Shown here: piece by piece, positions 51,683 through 58,856 of the stretch
Layout of the letters: every line of letters starts with the position of its first letter
Numbering within the stretch: position 1 is the first letter of the stretch
The notes under the pieces: model-generated
Databases searched by the model: none
The model's input: only the letters and a program-made list of their open reading frames with translations
Told to the model about the DNA's origin: nothing
Assembly (NCBI RefSeq): GCF_001050195.2
Contig: NZ_DF967965.1
Location: forward strand, 852,566-916,565
DNA length: 64,000 nucleotides
Reading direction: 5' to 3'
Source of the DNA: Anaerolinea thermolimosa
GTDB lineage: Bacteria > Chloroflexota > Anaerolineae > Anaerolineales > Anaerolineaceae
Translations under genes and position numbers: made by a program

Positions 51683-52184
51683 GCGGGCACGGATTGCTGT
51701 TGTTGGGATAGGGAATGAGTTCAATGGGGATGATGCCGCCGGAGTTCTGGTGGTGAAAATGCTCCGCCGTGAATTGGCCCGCGTTGTGGGCCGCGAGAGC
51801 CGGGCAAGTGAGATGGACAGCCCGGTTTTTCGTTTGGATAACGCTGTTCTTATCGAGGCAGCAACTGCGCCGGAAAATTTCACCGGTCTTTTACGGCAAG
51901 AGCAACCCGCACACATTTTGCTCCTGGATGCTACCTGGCTGGATGCTTCACCGGGGACGATCGCGGTGATGAAAGCACATGTGGCTGGAGGAATGGGAGC
52001 CTCGACTCACCTTCAACCTCTGGCTACCCTGGCGGGTTTTCTGGAACGTGAGCTTGCTTGCGATGTTACTCTGGTGGGGGTTCAGCCGTTAAATTTAGGC
52101 TTTGATGCGCCAGTATCTCCTGCTGTAAGGCGAGCTTGCCGTTCACTGGCCACCTTTTTTGCACGTGTTCTAACCCGGATGTGA
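51609..52184 (+). CDS. hycI: HycI-type hydrogenase maturation protease
   Basis: A 191-residue protease of the HybD/HycI family, which trims the C-terminus of the large subunit after Ni insertion. Metal-binding residues are visible in VVGIGNEFNGDDAAG (Asp), ILLLDATWLDASPG (Asp) and ASTHLQPLATLAGFL (His). The start is uncertain: ATG 51609 (or 51600) gives a normal N-terminus; a GTG at 51549 is possible. The large overlap with the ferredoxin gene suggests coupled translation. Its presence shows the large subunit is matured in the classical way. Confidence 0.87.
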   Translation: MKISNFSWRKLLAKTLENAWSARNERARIAVVGIGNEFNGDDAAGVLVVKMLRRELARVVGRESRASEMDSPVFRLDNAVLIEAATAPENFTGLLRQEQPAHILLLDATWLDASPGTIAVMKAHVAGGMGASTHLQPLATLAGFLERELACDVTLVGVQPLNLGFDAPVSPAVRRACRSLATFFARVLTRM

Positions 52185-52217
52185 CAAAAATCATTCTGCG
52201 ATGGGTAGTTTTTGCGC

Positions 52218-52245
52218 TTGAGTGTCATCAGGAACGGCCTACAAT
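52218..52245 (+). promoter_or_regulatory. promoter of the first CDF transporter
   Basis: TTGAGT (52218-52223) and TACAAT (52240-52245), separated by 16 bases, about 50 bases before the ATG. Confidence 0.6.
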
Positions 52246-52295
52246 TCTAGGCTATGCTTTTTAATCAAACTGACAAGAGGAAAGAGGATTAAAGG

Positions 52296-53201
52296 ATGAC
52301 CATGGAATTGACCGCCCAGGCCGACCTGGAGAAAAAGAATGCCGCGTTAAGCTCGGTGGTAGCTGCGGTCATTTTAACCACCTTTAAAATCATTGTAGGA
52401 GTCCTGACGGGCAGTCTTGGAATCCTGGCTGAAGCCGCTCATTCCAGCCTCGACCTGATCGCTGCCCTGGTGACCTTCCTGGCGGTTCGGTTGTCTGGGA
52501 AACCGGCAGATGCAGAGCACCGGTACGGGCATGGAAAGATCGAGAACCTCTCGGCGCTGTTCGAGACCCTTTTGCTGTTGGGCACGTGTGTTTGGATTAT
52601 TTCCGAAGCGGTGCAACGGTTATTCTTTAAGACCGTCGATATTGAAGTATCTGTATGGTCTTTTCTGGTGATGGCGGTTTCGATTGTGATTGACTTTACG
52701 CGTTCACGTGTCTTGTATCAGGCAGCAAAAAAACATAACAGTCAGGCATTAGAAGCCGATGCCCTGCATTTCAGCACGGATATCTGGTCTTCAAGTGTGG
52801 TCATCCTTGGTCTGATTGGTGTCCTGATCAGCGAGCGCATTGGTGGGTTGGGGTTCCTCAAGCAGGCCGATGCAGTGGCTGCACTGGGTGTGGCGCTCAT
52901 CGTGGTGTATGTGAGCATCGAACTGGGAATCCGAACCGTGAGGGCATTGCTGGACACCGCCCCTCAGGGTGCTGTCGAAAAGATCAAGGCGGTGGTCGAG
53001 AGTGTCCCGGGTGTGATCGATTGTCACCATATTCGTATTCGTCCATCGGGTCCCTCATACTTTATTGATGTGCATATTCTGGTGGATGGTTCCTGGACGC
53101 TTGATCAGGTTCATCATCTGACGGAACAGATCGAAGAGAAGATTCAATTACAGATGCCCGATACGGATATCACGGTTCATCCGGAGCCCGTCACCACATA
53201 A
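52296..53201 (+). CDS. cation diffusion facilitator (FieF/YiiP-like)
   Basis: A 301-residue CDF exporter for divalent metals such as zinc or iron. The transport site residues are His49 and Asp53 (AHSSLD) in helix 2 and His158 and Asp162 (LHFSTD) in helix 5, with HRYGHGKIE between. The H/D pair in helix 2 fits zinc/cadmium rather than manganese selectivity. The C-terminal cytoplasmic domain (about 205-295) has the ferredoxin-like fold with VPGVIDCHHIRIRPSG and VDVHI. The ATG at 52302 is an alternative start with better spacing to the upstream AGG. Confidence 0.92.
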   Translation: MTMELTAQADLEKKNAALSSVVAAVILTTFKIIVGVLTGSLGILAEAAHSSLDLIAALVTFLAVRLSGKPADAEHRYGHGKIENLSALFETLLLLGTCVWIISEAVQRLFFKTVDIEVSVWSFLVMAVSIVIDFTRSRVLYQAAKKHNSQALEADALHFSTDIWSSSVVILGLIGVLISERIGGLGFLKQADAVAALGVALIVVYVSIELGIRTVRALLDTAPQGAVEKIKAVVESVPGVIDCHHIRIRPSGPSYFIDVHILVDGSWTLDQVHHLTEQIEEKIQLQMPDTDITVHPEPVTT

Positions 53202-53225
53202 TTAATCAACGGTAGAGAGTCATGG

Positions 53226-53260
53226 TGGCCCGGTAGAATAATCTGCCGGGCCATTTTATT
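53226..53260 (+). terminator. intrinsic terminator after the first CDF gene
   Basis: TGGCCCGG (53226-53233) pairs with CCGGGCCA (53246-53253), followed by TTTTATT. Confidence 0.85.
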
Positions 53261-53342
53261 CGAAAGGATGTTTGAACCCCGGGTTGACGAAAGAGGCCCG
53301 GTCTTACTTTCCTTATGGTAAACTTTTCCAAGAGGTAAGAAT

Positions 53343-54239
53343 ATGCGATGGATTCGTGAAATAACCCCTCAACCAGAGCAGAACCGTCTTTACCGGCAAG
53401 CTCTGGTTTTAACTCTGGGCGGGAATGTTTTTCTGGCGCTTATGAAAGCGTTGGTGGCGTATATAAGCGGGAGTGTGGCCCTTTATTCGGATGCGGCGAA
53501 CTCCATTTCGGATGTAGTGTATTCGTTGTTCATGGTTTTTGGCCTGTGGTATGCCCAACGCCCACCCGATTTATCCCATCCCCAGGGACACAGCCGGTTT
53601 GAACCGCTAATCGGCCTGATGGTTACGGTCTCTATGGCGTTTGCCGGGTATGAGGCGGCCCGCGCATCGATTCAACGCTTCCTGGCAGGAGGCCTGGCTG
53701 TTGAACCGGGTTTACCGGCGCTCGTGCTTTTCGTTAGCGCGGCAGTTAAAGTGGGAATGTTTTACCGGATTCGTTCCTTAAGTAAAAAGCTTGCCAGCCC
53801 CACGCTTGCGACCACTGCGCGGGATAATTTGAGTGATGTTTTAACCTCAGGGGCGGCGCTGGTGGGAGCAGTCGGGTCTAAATGGATTCACCCACTGACC
53901 GATCCTATCGGGGGTGTACTGGTATCATTATGGATCTTTCGCACGGTTTTCAAAGCAGTGCGAGAAAACCTGGGTTTCCTCACCGGGCAGGGGGCCGATG
54001 AAGCGTTGCGGCAACAACTGGTGAAAGTGGCTGAGGGGATTGAAGGCGTGCAAAGGGTGCACCACCTGATGAGTGAATATACGGGGCCTCGTCTGGTGGT
54101 TGATTTACACATCAATGTGGATGGAGAGATGAGTGTGCATCGGGCGCATGAAATTGCCGACGAAGTCATTCGTCGGCTGGAAGAGTTTCCAGAGGTTGAC
54201 CGGGTTTATGTGCATATTGAGCCGGATGGGGTCGAGTGA
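53343..54239 (+). CDS. cation diffusion facilitator, second type
   Basis: A 298-residue CDF protein distinct from the one upstream. The helix-2 site is Asp50, Asn53, Asp57 (YSDAANSISD), and helix 5 has DNLSD, so the metal site is Asp/Asn-based as in manganese- or iron-type exporters. HPQGHSRFEPL follows the pattern of the first cytoplasmic loop. C-terminal domain (about 215-295) includes IEGVQRVHHL. AGAGGT lies eight bases before the ATG. A terminator separates it from the first CDF gene, so it is not in the same transcript. Confidence 0.88.
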   Translation: MRWIREITPQPEQNRLYRQALVLTLGGNVFLALMKALVAYISGSVALYSDAANSISDVVYSLFMVFGLWYAQRPPDLSHPQGHSRFEPLIGLMVTVSMAFAGYEAARASIQRFLAGGLAVEPGLPALVLFVSAAVKVGMFYRIRSLSKKLASPTLATTARDNLSDVLTSGAALVGAVGSKWIHPLTDPIGGVLVSLWIFRTVFKAVRENLGFLTGQGADEALRQQLVKVAEGIEGVQRVHHLMSEYTGPRLVVDLHINVDGEMSVHRAHEIADEVIRRLEEFPEVDRVYVHIEPDGVE

Positions 54240-54277
54240 CCACCGCGAGGGCTGGCTTCGTTTCTTAAAAATAATAA

Positions 54278-56143
54278 TCAAGGTGAGAAGAGTACGTGTT
54301 GCATGAGGAAGCGCTCGGTCTGGTGCAGGTAGCGAGCGATATTTTCACTTTTTCTAAAACCATGCCCTTCTCCTTCAAATACCACATACTCATGGGGTAC
54401 TCTTGTGCGGTTTAATGCTGCAACAATCTCTTCGGATTGAGCCGGTGGAACGACCCGGTCCTCTGAACCCTGGAAAATGATCAGGGGGTCGCGGATCTTC
54501 TCTGCATGAAAGGCTGGCGACCAGGCATGGTAGCGGCCAGCGGCCTCGGGGAGAGGTCCGACCAGGCTATGGGTGTAATGCTGTTCGAATTTATGGGTGT
54601 CCATATCAAGGGTAAAGAGGTTACTCACACCATACAGGCATACCCCGGTTTTAAAGACACCCGGATAACGCGCCAGAGCATTAAGCACAGTATAGCCCCC
54701 TGCACTTCCCCCTTTGATGACACACCGGGATGGATCGGCCAGAGAGGCTTTACCCAGTGCTTCTACACAGCTAATGGCATCCAGCACATCGGCATCTCCC
54801 CAGCGTTGGTGCAGGGCATTGCGGTAGGCATGCCCGTAGCCGGTGCTGCCCCGGTAATTGACTTCAACATAGGCGTATCCGCGGGTGGTAAAGTAAGCGG
54901 CTTCGGCGGAGAAGCTGACGACTGCCTGAGAGGTTGGGCCGCCGTGGATATTGAGTATGGCAGGGGGAAGGCCGTCACCTGAGAAGTCAGGATGAGTGGG
55001 AGGATAATAGAGGCCATAGGCTTCGGAGCCGTCCGGCGTTGGCCAGTGTAGTAGTTGAGGGGCAGGAAAGAATTCAGGCGAGATCGACTCACTGCCGGAG
55101 CGGGCAGCGATTTCAAAGGTATGCCCGTTCCAGACGATGATTCGAGGGGGAATAGAAGGAGCCGAAGCGATCATGGCGAGCAAACCGCCGGGAGATACTG
55201 CGAGTTGAGAGAGCCAGGTGTAAGGTGCGGTTGGAATGGTTTGCAGGGTTCCATCGAGCTGGATTGAATGCAAGCTGGCAAAACCCCGTGAGTTCTGGAT
55301 GAAATAGAGCATACGGGAGTCCGGGCTCCATCCAAGATGACGCTGCCCCTGCTTCCAGGCTGGAAGGCCAATATGAGCTTCCCTTCCTTCAAACAGCAGG
55401 CGGCGTTGATGCTGGTGAAGATCATAAAGAATGAGGTTGTCCCATTCCTCCCCTGATTCAATAAAAGCCAGCCAGCGGCCATCGGGAGAAAAGGCGGGCT
55501 GTGTGGCAGTGTGATCCATGAGACTAATAGTGTGGGCCTGGGTTATTTGGGGAATAGAGCCATCCAGGTGAGCCAGCTGGATGCGTGTGGTGTCCCAGGG
55601 CATATTGGGATGGTTCCACTCAACCCAGGCGAGCATCCTGCCTGAGGGATGCCAGGCTGGTTGCATGTAAAAATCGGCTCCCCGCGCCAGTTTTACTGGC
55701 CATTCCAGGCCGTCAGATCTGACCAGAGCCAGGCAATCCTCAATGCCATCGCTGAAGACATACGCTACCCATTGACCATCGGGTGAGAGGGCAGGTGAGG
55801 CCACCCCTCCGAAGGCGGGGGTGATTGCAGTTGGCTCAGCATATTCCAGCGAATGACGAACCAGGCGGCCGGATTTTTCGGCGAAGATGAGCGTTCCATG
55901 GTGCAGGGTAAACTCACCTCCCCCGTAGCCAACACCCCCTCGAGGAATGAGGTTGTCCAGCAGATCACGCGGGGCATCTTGCCCTGAACGGGCTACAAGC
56001 ATGGATCGATCGGAACGCCCTTCTAGCCAGACGAGTGTATCACTGCTGGAATCCCATTGAACTTCTTCAAGGCGGTTTCTTTGACCGACAGACTCAGCCG
56101 AGATAGGACTGGGCCAGGTTCCGTAGGGTTTTTGTTTTTTCAT
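54278..56143 (-). CDS. S9-family serine peptidase (acylaminoacyl-peptidase-like)
   Basis: A 621-residue peptidase. Residues up to about 350 form a WD40-like beta-propeller with PDGQWVAYVF, PSGRMLAWVEW and PDGRWLAFIES blades. The C-terminal alpha/beta-hydrolase carries Ser480 (KGGSAGGY), the Asp of FQGSEDRVVPP and the His of EGEGHGF. No signal peptide, so it is probably intracellular and acts on short peptides. ATG 56143 was chosen because an AAAGAG lies upstream; a longer frame passes through the lysine-coding tract of the neighbouring gene and reads as an artefact. It follows sixA in the same direction. Confidence 0.93.
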   Translation of the reverse strand: MKKQKPYGTWPSPISAESVGQRNRLEEVQWDSSSDTLVWLEGRSDRSMLVARSGQDAPRDLLDNLIPRGGVGYGGGEFTLHHGTLIFAEKSGRLVRHSLEYAEPTAITPAFGGVASPALSPDGQWVAYVFSDGIEDCLALVRSDGLEWPVKLARGADFYMQPAWHPSGRMLAWVEWNHPNMPWDTTRIQLAHLDGSIPQITQAHTISLMDHTATQPAFSPDGRWLAFIESGEEWDNLILYDLHQHQRRLLFEGREAHIGLPAWKQGQRHLGWSPDSRMLYFIQNSRGFASLHSIQLDGTLQTIPTAPYTWLSQLAVSPGGLLAMIASAPSIPPRIIVWNGHTFEIAARSGSESISPEFFPAPQLLHWPTPDGSEAYGLYYPPTHPDFSGDGLPPAILNIHGGPTSQAVVSFSAEAAYFTTRGYAYVEVNYRGSTGYGHAYRNALHQRWGDADVLDAISCVEALGKASLADPSRCVIKGGSAGGYTVLNALARYPGVFKTGVCLYGVSNLFTLDMDTHKFEQHYTHSLVGPLPEAAGRYHAWSPAFHAEKIRDPLIIFQGSEDRVVPPAQSEEIVAALNRTRVPHEYVVFEGEGHGFRKSENIARYLHQTERFLMQHVLFSP

Positions 56144-56176
56144 ACAGGGACTCTTTCGGAGAGGGTAGAAAGAATT

Positions 56177-56193
56177 CGGGCGCTTTGCGCCCG
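56177..56193 (-). terminator. hairpin after sixA
   Basis: CGGGCGC (56177-56183) and GCGCCCG (56187-56193) form a perfect 7-bp stem with a TTT loop, located between sixA and the peptidase gene. The following minus-strand AATTCTTTC is a weak U-tract, so termination may be partial. Confidence 0.5.
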
Positions 56194-56201
56194 GGATATC
56201 G

Positions 56202-56780
56202 TTATTTCTTTTTCTTCTTTTTCTCTTTTTCTTTCTCTTTACTTTTTTCTTTTTCTTTGGGGTGGGGCTCTTCTTCCTCTTCTTCAGCCTCTCGCAGTTC
56301 TTTGGGTCTCCAGATCTGCACCAGTTCACCCACGGATTCGCCGTTAATCTCTTCCCAGTGAGAAATTGGGAGACTGATATAGGCCACTACGCCTGTGGGT
56401 AAGGCTTCGATTCGCCCGGTGATCAACTGTAAGAGCGATTCTAACCCCGGGTTATGACCAATAACCATGACCCGTTCGTAATCGTCAGAAAGCCGTTTTA
56501 ATTCATGGAGGTACGCCTCGGCCTCGGCCAGATAGAGAGAATCCAGAGCGAGGATTTCACCCTGGTATCCGGTTTCTTCGCTAAAGATTTGAGCGGTCTG
56601 GGTGGTACGTACAGAGGAAGATACAAGGATGACCTGAGGAATCAACTCTTTTTCCTGAATGATATCGGCCATCATCCGTGAATCGCGCAAGCCGCGTTTC
56701 GATAAGGGGCGTTCGTGATCCTCAAGATCTTTATGTTTCCAGCTGGATTTTCCATGCCGCATGATCAGGAGTGTTTTCAT
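56202..56780 (-). CDS. sixA: SixA-type phosphohistidine phosphatase with a lysine-rich tail
   Basis: A 192-residue histidine phosphatase. The catalytic RHG motif is LLIMRHGKSSWK with His9; VILVSSSVRTTQTAQIF, VMVIGHNPGLESLL with the second His, and a mid-chain acidic residue complete the family pattern. SixA removes phosphate from His in phosphorelay proteins, which would fit the Hpt domain of the hybrid kinase in this window, though that link is only an inference. The last about 35 residues are a run of Glu then Lys (EEEEEEP, then KEKEKSKEKEKEKKKKKK), coded by a homopurine tract; this is not part of the family. Confidence 0.88.
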   Translation of the reverse strand: MKTLLIMRHGKSSWKHKDLEDHERPLSKRGLRDSRMMADIIQEKELIPQVILVSSSVRTTQTAQIFSEETGYQGEILALDSLYLAEAEAYLHELKRLSDDYERVMVIGHNPGLESLLQLITGRIEALPTGVVAYISLPISHWEEINGESVGELVQIWRPKELREAEEEEEEPHPKEKEKSKEKEKEKKKKKK

Positions 56781-56916
56781 ACGCTATGTCCCGTGAAAAT
56801 GGAGAACCAGGATTTTCGTTAAGCGAAGTATATCACAGCAGAATGTTAACAAAGGTTAATGGTGTCACTGAACAATTCGATTGAATGGAGGCGACTAAAA
56901 AAACACGGTATCTGGT

Positions 56917-56958
56917 ATGAAAATGAAAAGAACCCCTCCAGGTTGAATGAGGGGTTCT
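56917..56958 (-). terminator. intrinsic terminator of the nine-heme cytochrome gene
   Basis: AGAACCCCTC (56929-56938) pairs with GAGGGGTTCT (56949-56958), a perfect 10-bp stem. On the minus strand the stem is followed by TTTCATTTTC. It lies just beyond the stop of the cytochrome gene. Confidence 0.85.
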
Positions 56959-56980
56959 CATGGCTTTTTTATAGAGGTTT

Positions 56981-58696
56981 TTATTTTTCCGGCGCGCCTG
57001 CCTTGATCCAGTCGATAACGATCTGTAATTCGCTGGCAGATAACTGGATGAAATGCGGTTTGGTCTGGCTTTGCGCAGTAACCAGCAGGCTTTGTTCCGG
57101 TTCACCCGGAACGACCAGAGCGCCATCTTTGCCACCAGCCATAATGGAGGCATAACTGGTGAGGTTGACTCCTTTTTGCCCGCCGGAAGCATGGCATCCG
57201 GAGCATTTTTTCAGAAGAGGGGCAATATCTCTTTCATAGGTAGGATTGCTGGCAACAGGAGCAGGCTCTTCGATTGGGCTTTCATCTTCGGCTGGCACCG
57301 GGGTTGGCGCCGGCGTGGGGGTGATGTTAAGCCCGAGGATTTCGCGCACTTTGGGGGCATCAAACCCTGCGAATTTCCAGCTAGTACCGTGACAGACGCT
57401 ATTGGAACAGAAGGATGTGTTGCTCACTCCGCCAGCATCTTCCACTGTATGACAGCTGGCACAGGACTCATCAAAGGCTGAACGATGGCGGTTAATCCAG
57501 TTGCTATCCTGGTGGCTGGATGGTTCGGGGCCACGGCTGATCTCAATGCGGGTGGCCAATTCGTTTTGAGTTGAAACAACCGGGATAGAATGGCAAAGGT
57601 TGCACTCCAGACGGATAGCTTCATTGTCTTTTGTGAGGTGTTTGCCGTCATGACAGCGGAAGCACCCCGGAGAGTCTACATGCTGGGCATTATCGGGATG
57701 AGTTTGCCAGTTAACCTTTTGATCGGGAAAATTAGTACGCTGGTATGCCGTTTGCAGAGCGGTAATAGCTGATTTGACCTGTTCCATATCGGCCCGAGTG
57801 TTCTGGTAGAACTGTTCCAGGCTCGCTATGGCGTCGAGGGCTTCTTTTTCAGAAGGATAGGAAACGCTCAGGATTTCTACAGCTTTCTTCTTGATCCCGG
57901 GAATCTCTGGAGAGATCTGACCGCGCGCCAGCATAGAATCTACCAGGCTCTGCGGGTTTTCGATCCGGTGGGCGGTGCGGTTGTGACAGGTAATGCAATC
58001 CATCTGTATCAGTTGACCCGATGGGATGGAGGCCGGGTCGAAATCGGATTCGACATCCACGTATTCAGTCCGCGTACCGTCTTTGTTTTCTACCACCACG
58101 TACGGAATGTCTTGCTGCTCTTGGTCTGACGCGTAATAATAAACCGGGTTTTCGATATGCCAGTGAATGCCATACCCCAGGCCTTCGCGGCTGGTACCTC
58201 CGCCGGTTTTAACGACCAGGTAGGTGTAGGTAAGGGTATTGGCCTCATCTTCAGCGTAATGTTTGATTTCTACCAGAGAATCCTTTGAAAAGGTTTCAGG
58301 TTTGTGGCAATTTTCGCAGGCCTGACGGGCAGGGGCCATATTTTTTGCCACGATGGGATATTCATAGGTGTTAAAAAGCATGGCGGTGCCAGTTTGCCAG
58401 GAATAACGCACCTTACGCCCAATCATTACATAAAGGCGGTCGCGTCCCATGTGGCAGTCTTCGCAAGAGACGATGGCGTGAACGGAATCCTGGTGGGTAG
58501 TGTACTCTGGGGGCATGGTGTGACAGGTGAGCCCACAAAAAGCAGTGGAATTGCTTTCCTCCCAGGCATAATTGGCGATAACGAAGAGAAGAATGATCAG
58601 GAAGGCAACTGTAATCAGGGGGAGGATTCGAAGTATGACTTTGGAATCAGCAGGAGGGAAGAAAAAGCGTTTCAATGCCTGGAGAAAACGTTTCAT
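56981..58696 (-). CDS. NapC/NirT-like membrane multiheme cytochrome c (nine heme sites)
   Basis: A 571-residue protein with one N-terminal membrane helix (about 25-46). Heme sites in order: CGLTCH (CX3CH), CEDCH, CENCH, CITCH, CFRCH, CNLCH, CASCH, CSNSVCH (CX4CH) and CSGCH. The first site followed by TMPPEY is the NapC/NirT start, so it likely takes electrons from menaquinol. The C-terminal part (about 490-571), after a Pro-rich linker, contains the ninth heme in a cytochrome-c-like domain with a KKCSGCHASGG motif. It is exported and membrane-bound. The next gene upstream is a ten-heme lipoprotein, suggesting an electron path out of the cell. Confidence 0.88.
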   Translation of the reverse strand: MKRFLQALKRFFFPPADSKVILRILPLITVAFLIILLFVIANYAWEESNSTAFCGLTCHTMPPEYTTHQDSVHAIVSCEDCHMGRDRLYVMIGRKVRYSWQTGTAMLFNTYEYPIVAKNMAPARQACENCHKPETFSKDSLVEIKHYAEDEANTLTYTYLVVKTGGGTSREGLGYGIHWHIENPVYYYASDQEQQDIPYVVVENKDGTRTEYVDVESDFDPASIPSGQLIQMDCITCHNRTAHRIENPQSLVDSMLARGQISPEIPGIKKKAVEILSVSYPSEKEALDAIASLEQFYQNTRADMEQVKSAITALQTAYQRTNFPDQKVNWQTHPDNAQHVDSPGCFRCHDGKHLTKDNEAIRLECNLCHSIPVVSTQNELATRIEISRGPEPSSHQDSNWINRHRSAFDESCASCHTVEDAGGVSNTSFCSNSVCHGTSWKFAGFDAPKVREILGLNITPTPAPTPVPAEDESPIEEPAPVASNPTYERDIAPLLKKCSGCHASGGQKGVNLTSYASIMAGGKDGALVVPGEPEQSLLVTAQSQTKPHFIQLSASELQIVIDWIKAGAPEK

Positions 58697-58804
58697 GATG
58701 CAGATTCACCTCGATGAAAGGAACTTTACTTCTTGGTAAATTTTATCACTAATCCGTTTTTAATGTTGAAAAGTGATCTGATTTCTCGCTTTACAATCGC
58801 GTTA

Positions 58805-58837
58805 CAAAAAGAACACCCCGGTCATTCCGGGGTGTTC
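58805..58837 (-). terminator. intrinsic terminator of the deca-heme cytochrome gene
   Basis: GAACACCCCGG (58811-58821) pairs with CCGGGGTGTTC (58827-58837) in a perfect 11-bp stem. On the minus strand the stem is followed by TTTTTG, 20 bases past the stop of the upstream gene. Confidence 0.9.
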
Positions 58838-58856
58838 AAGTGCGAAAGATTCCAGG

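Noticed and set aside
43723..52184. Respiratory complex I (nuo operon)
   Set aside because: The NuoD-like protein keeps both CxxC Ni-Fe ligand pairs, the NuoB-like protein has CxxC rather than CC, and NuoE/F/G are absent, so it is a hydrogenase.
43723..52184. Formate hydrogenlyase
   Set aside because: No formate dehydrogenase subunit or formate channel is encoded in or next to the operon.
56144..56329. An N-terminal extension of the S9 peptidase reading MNWCRSGDPKNC and then Lys/Arg-rich sequence
   Set aside because: It is the same homopurine DNA that encodes the SixA tail read in another frame; the conserved peptidase begins at 56143 with a ribosome site.
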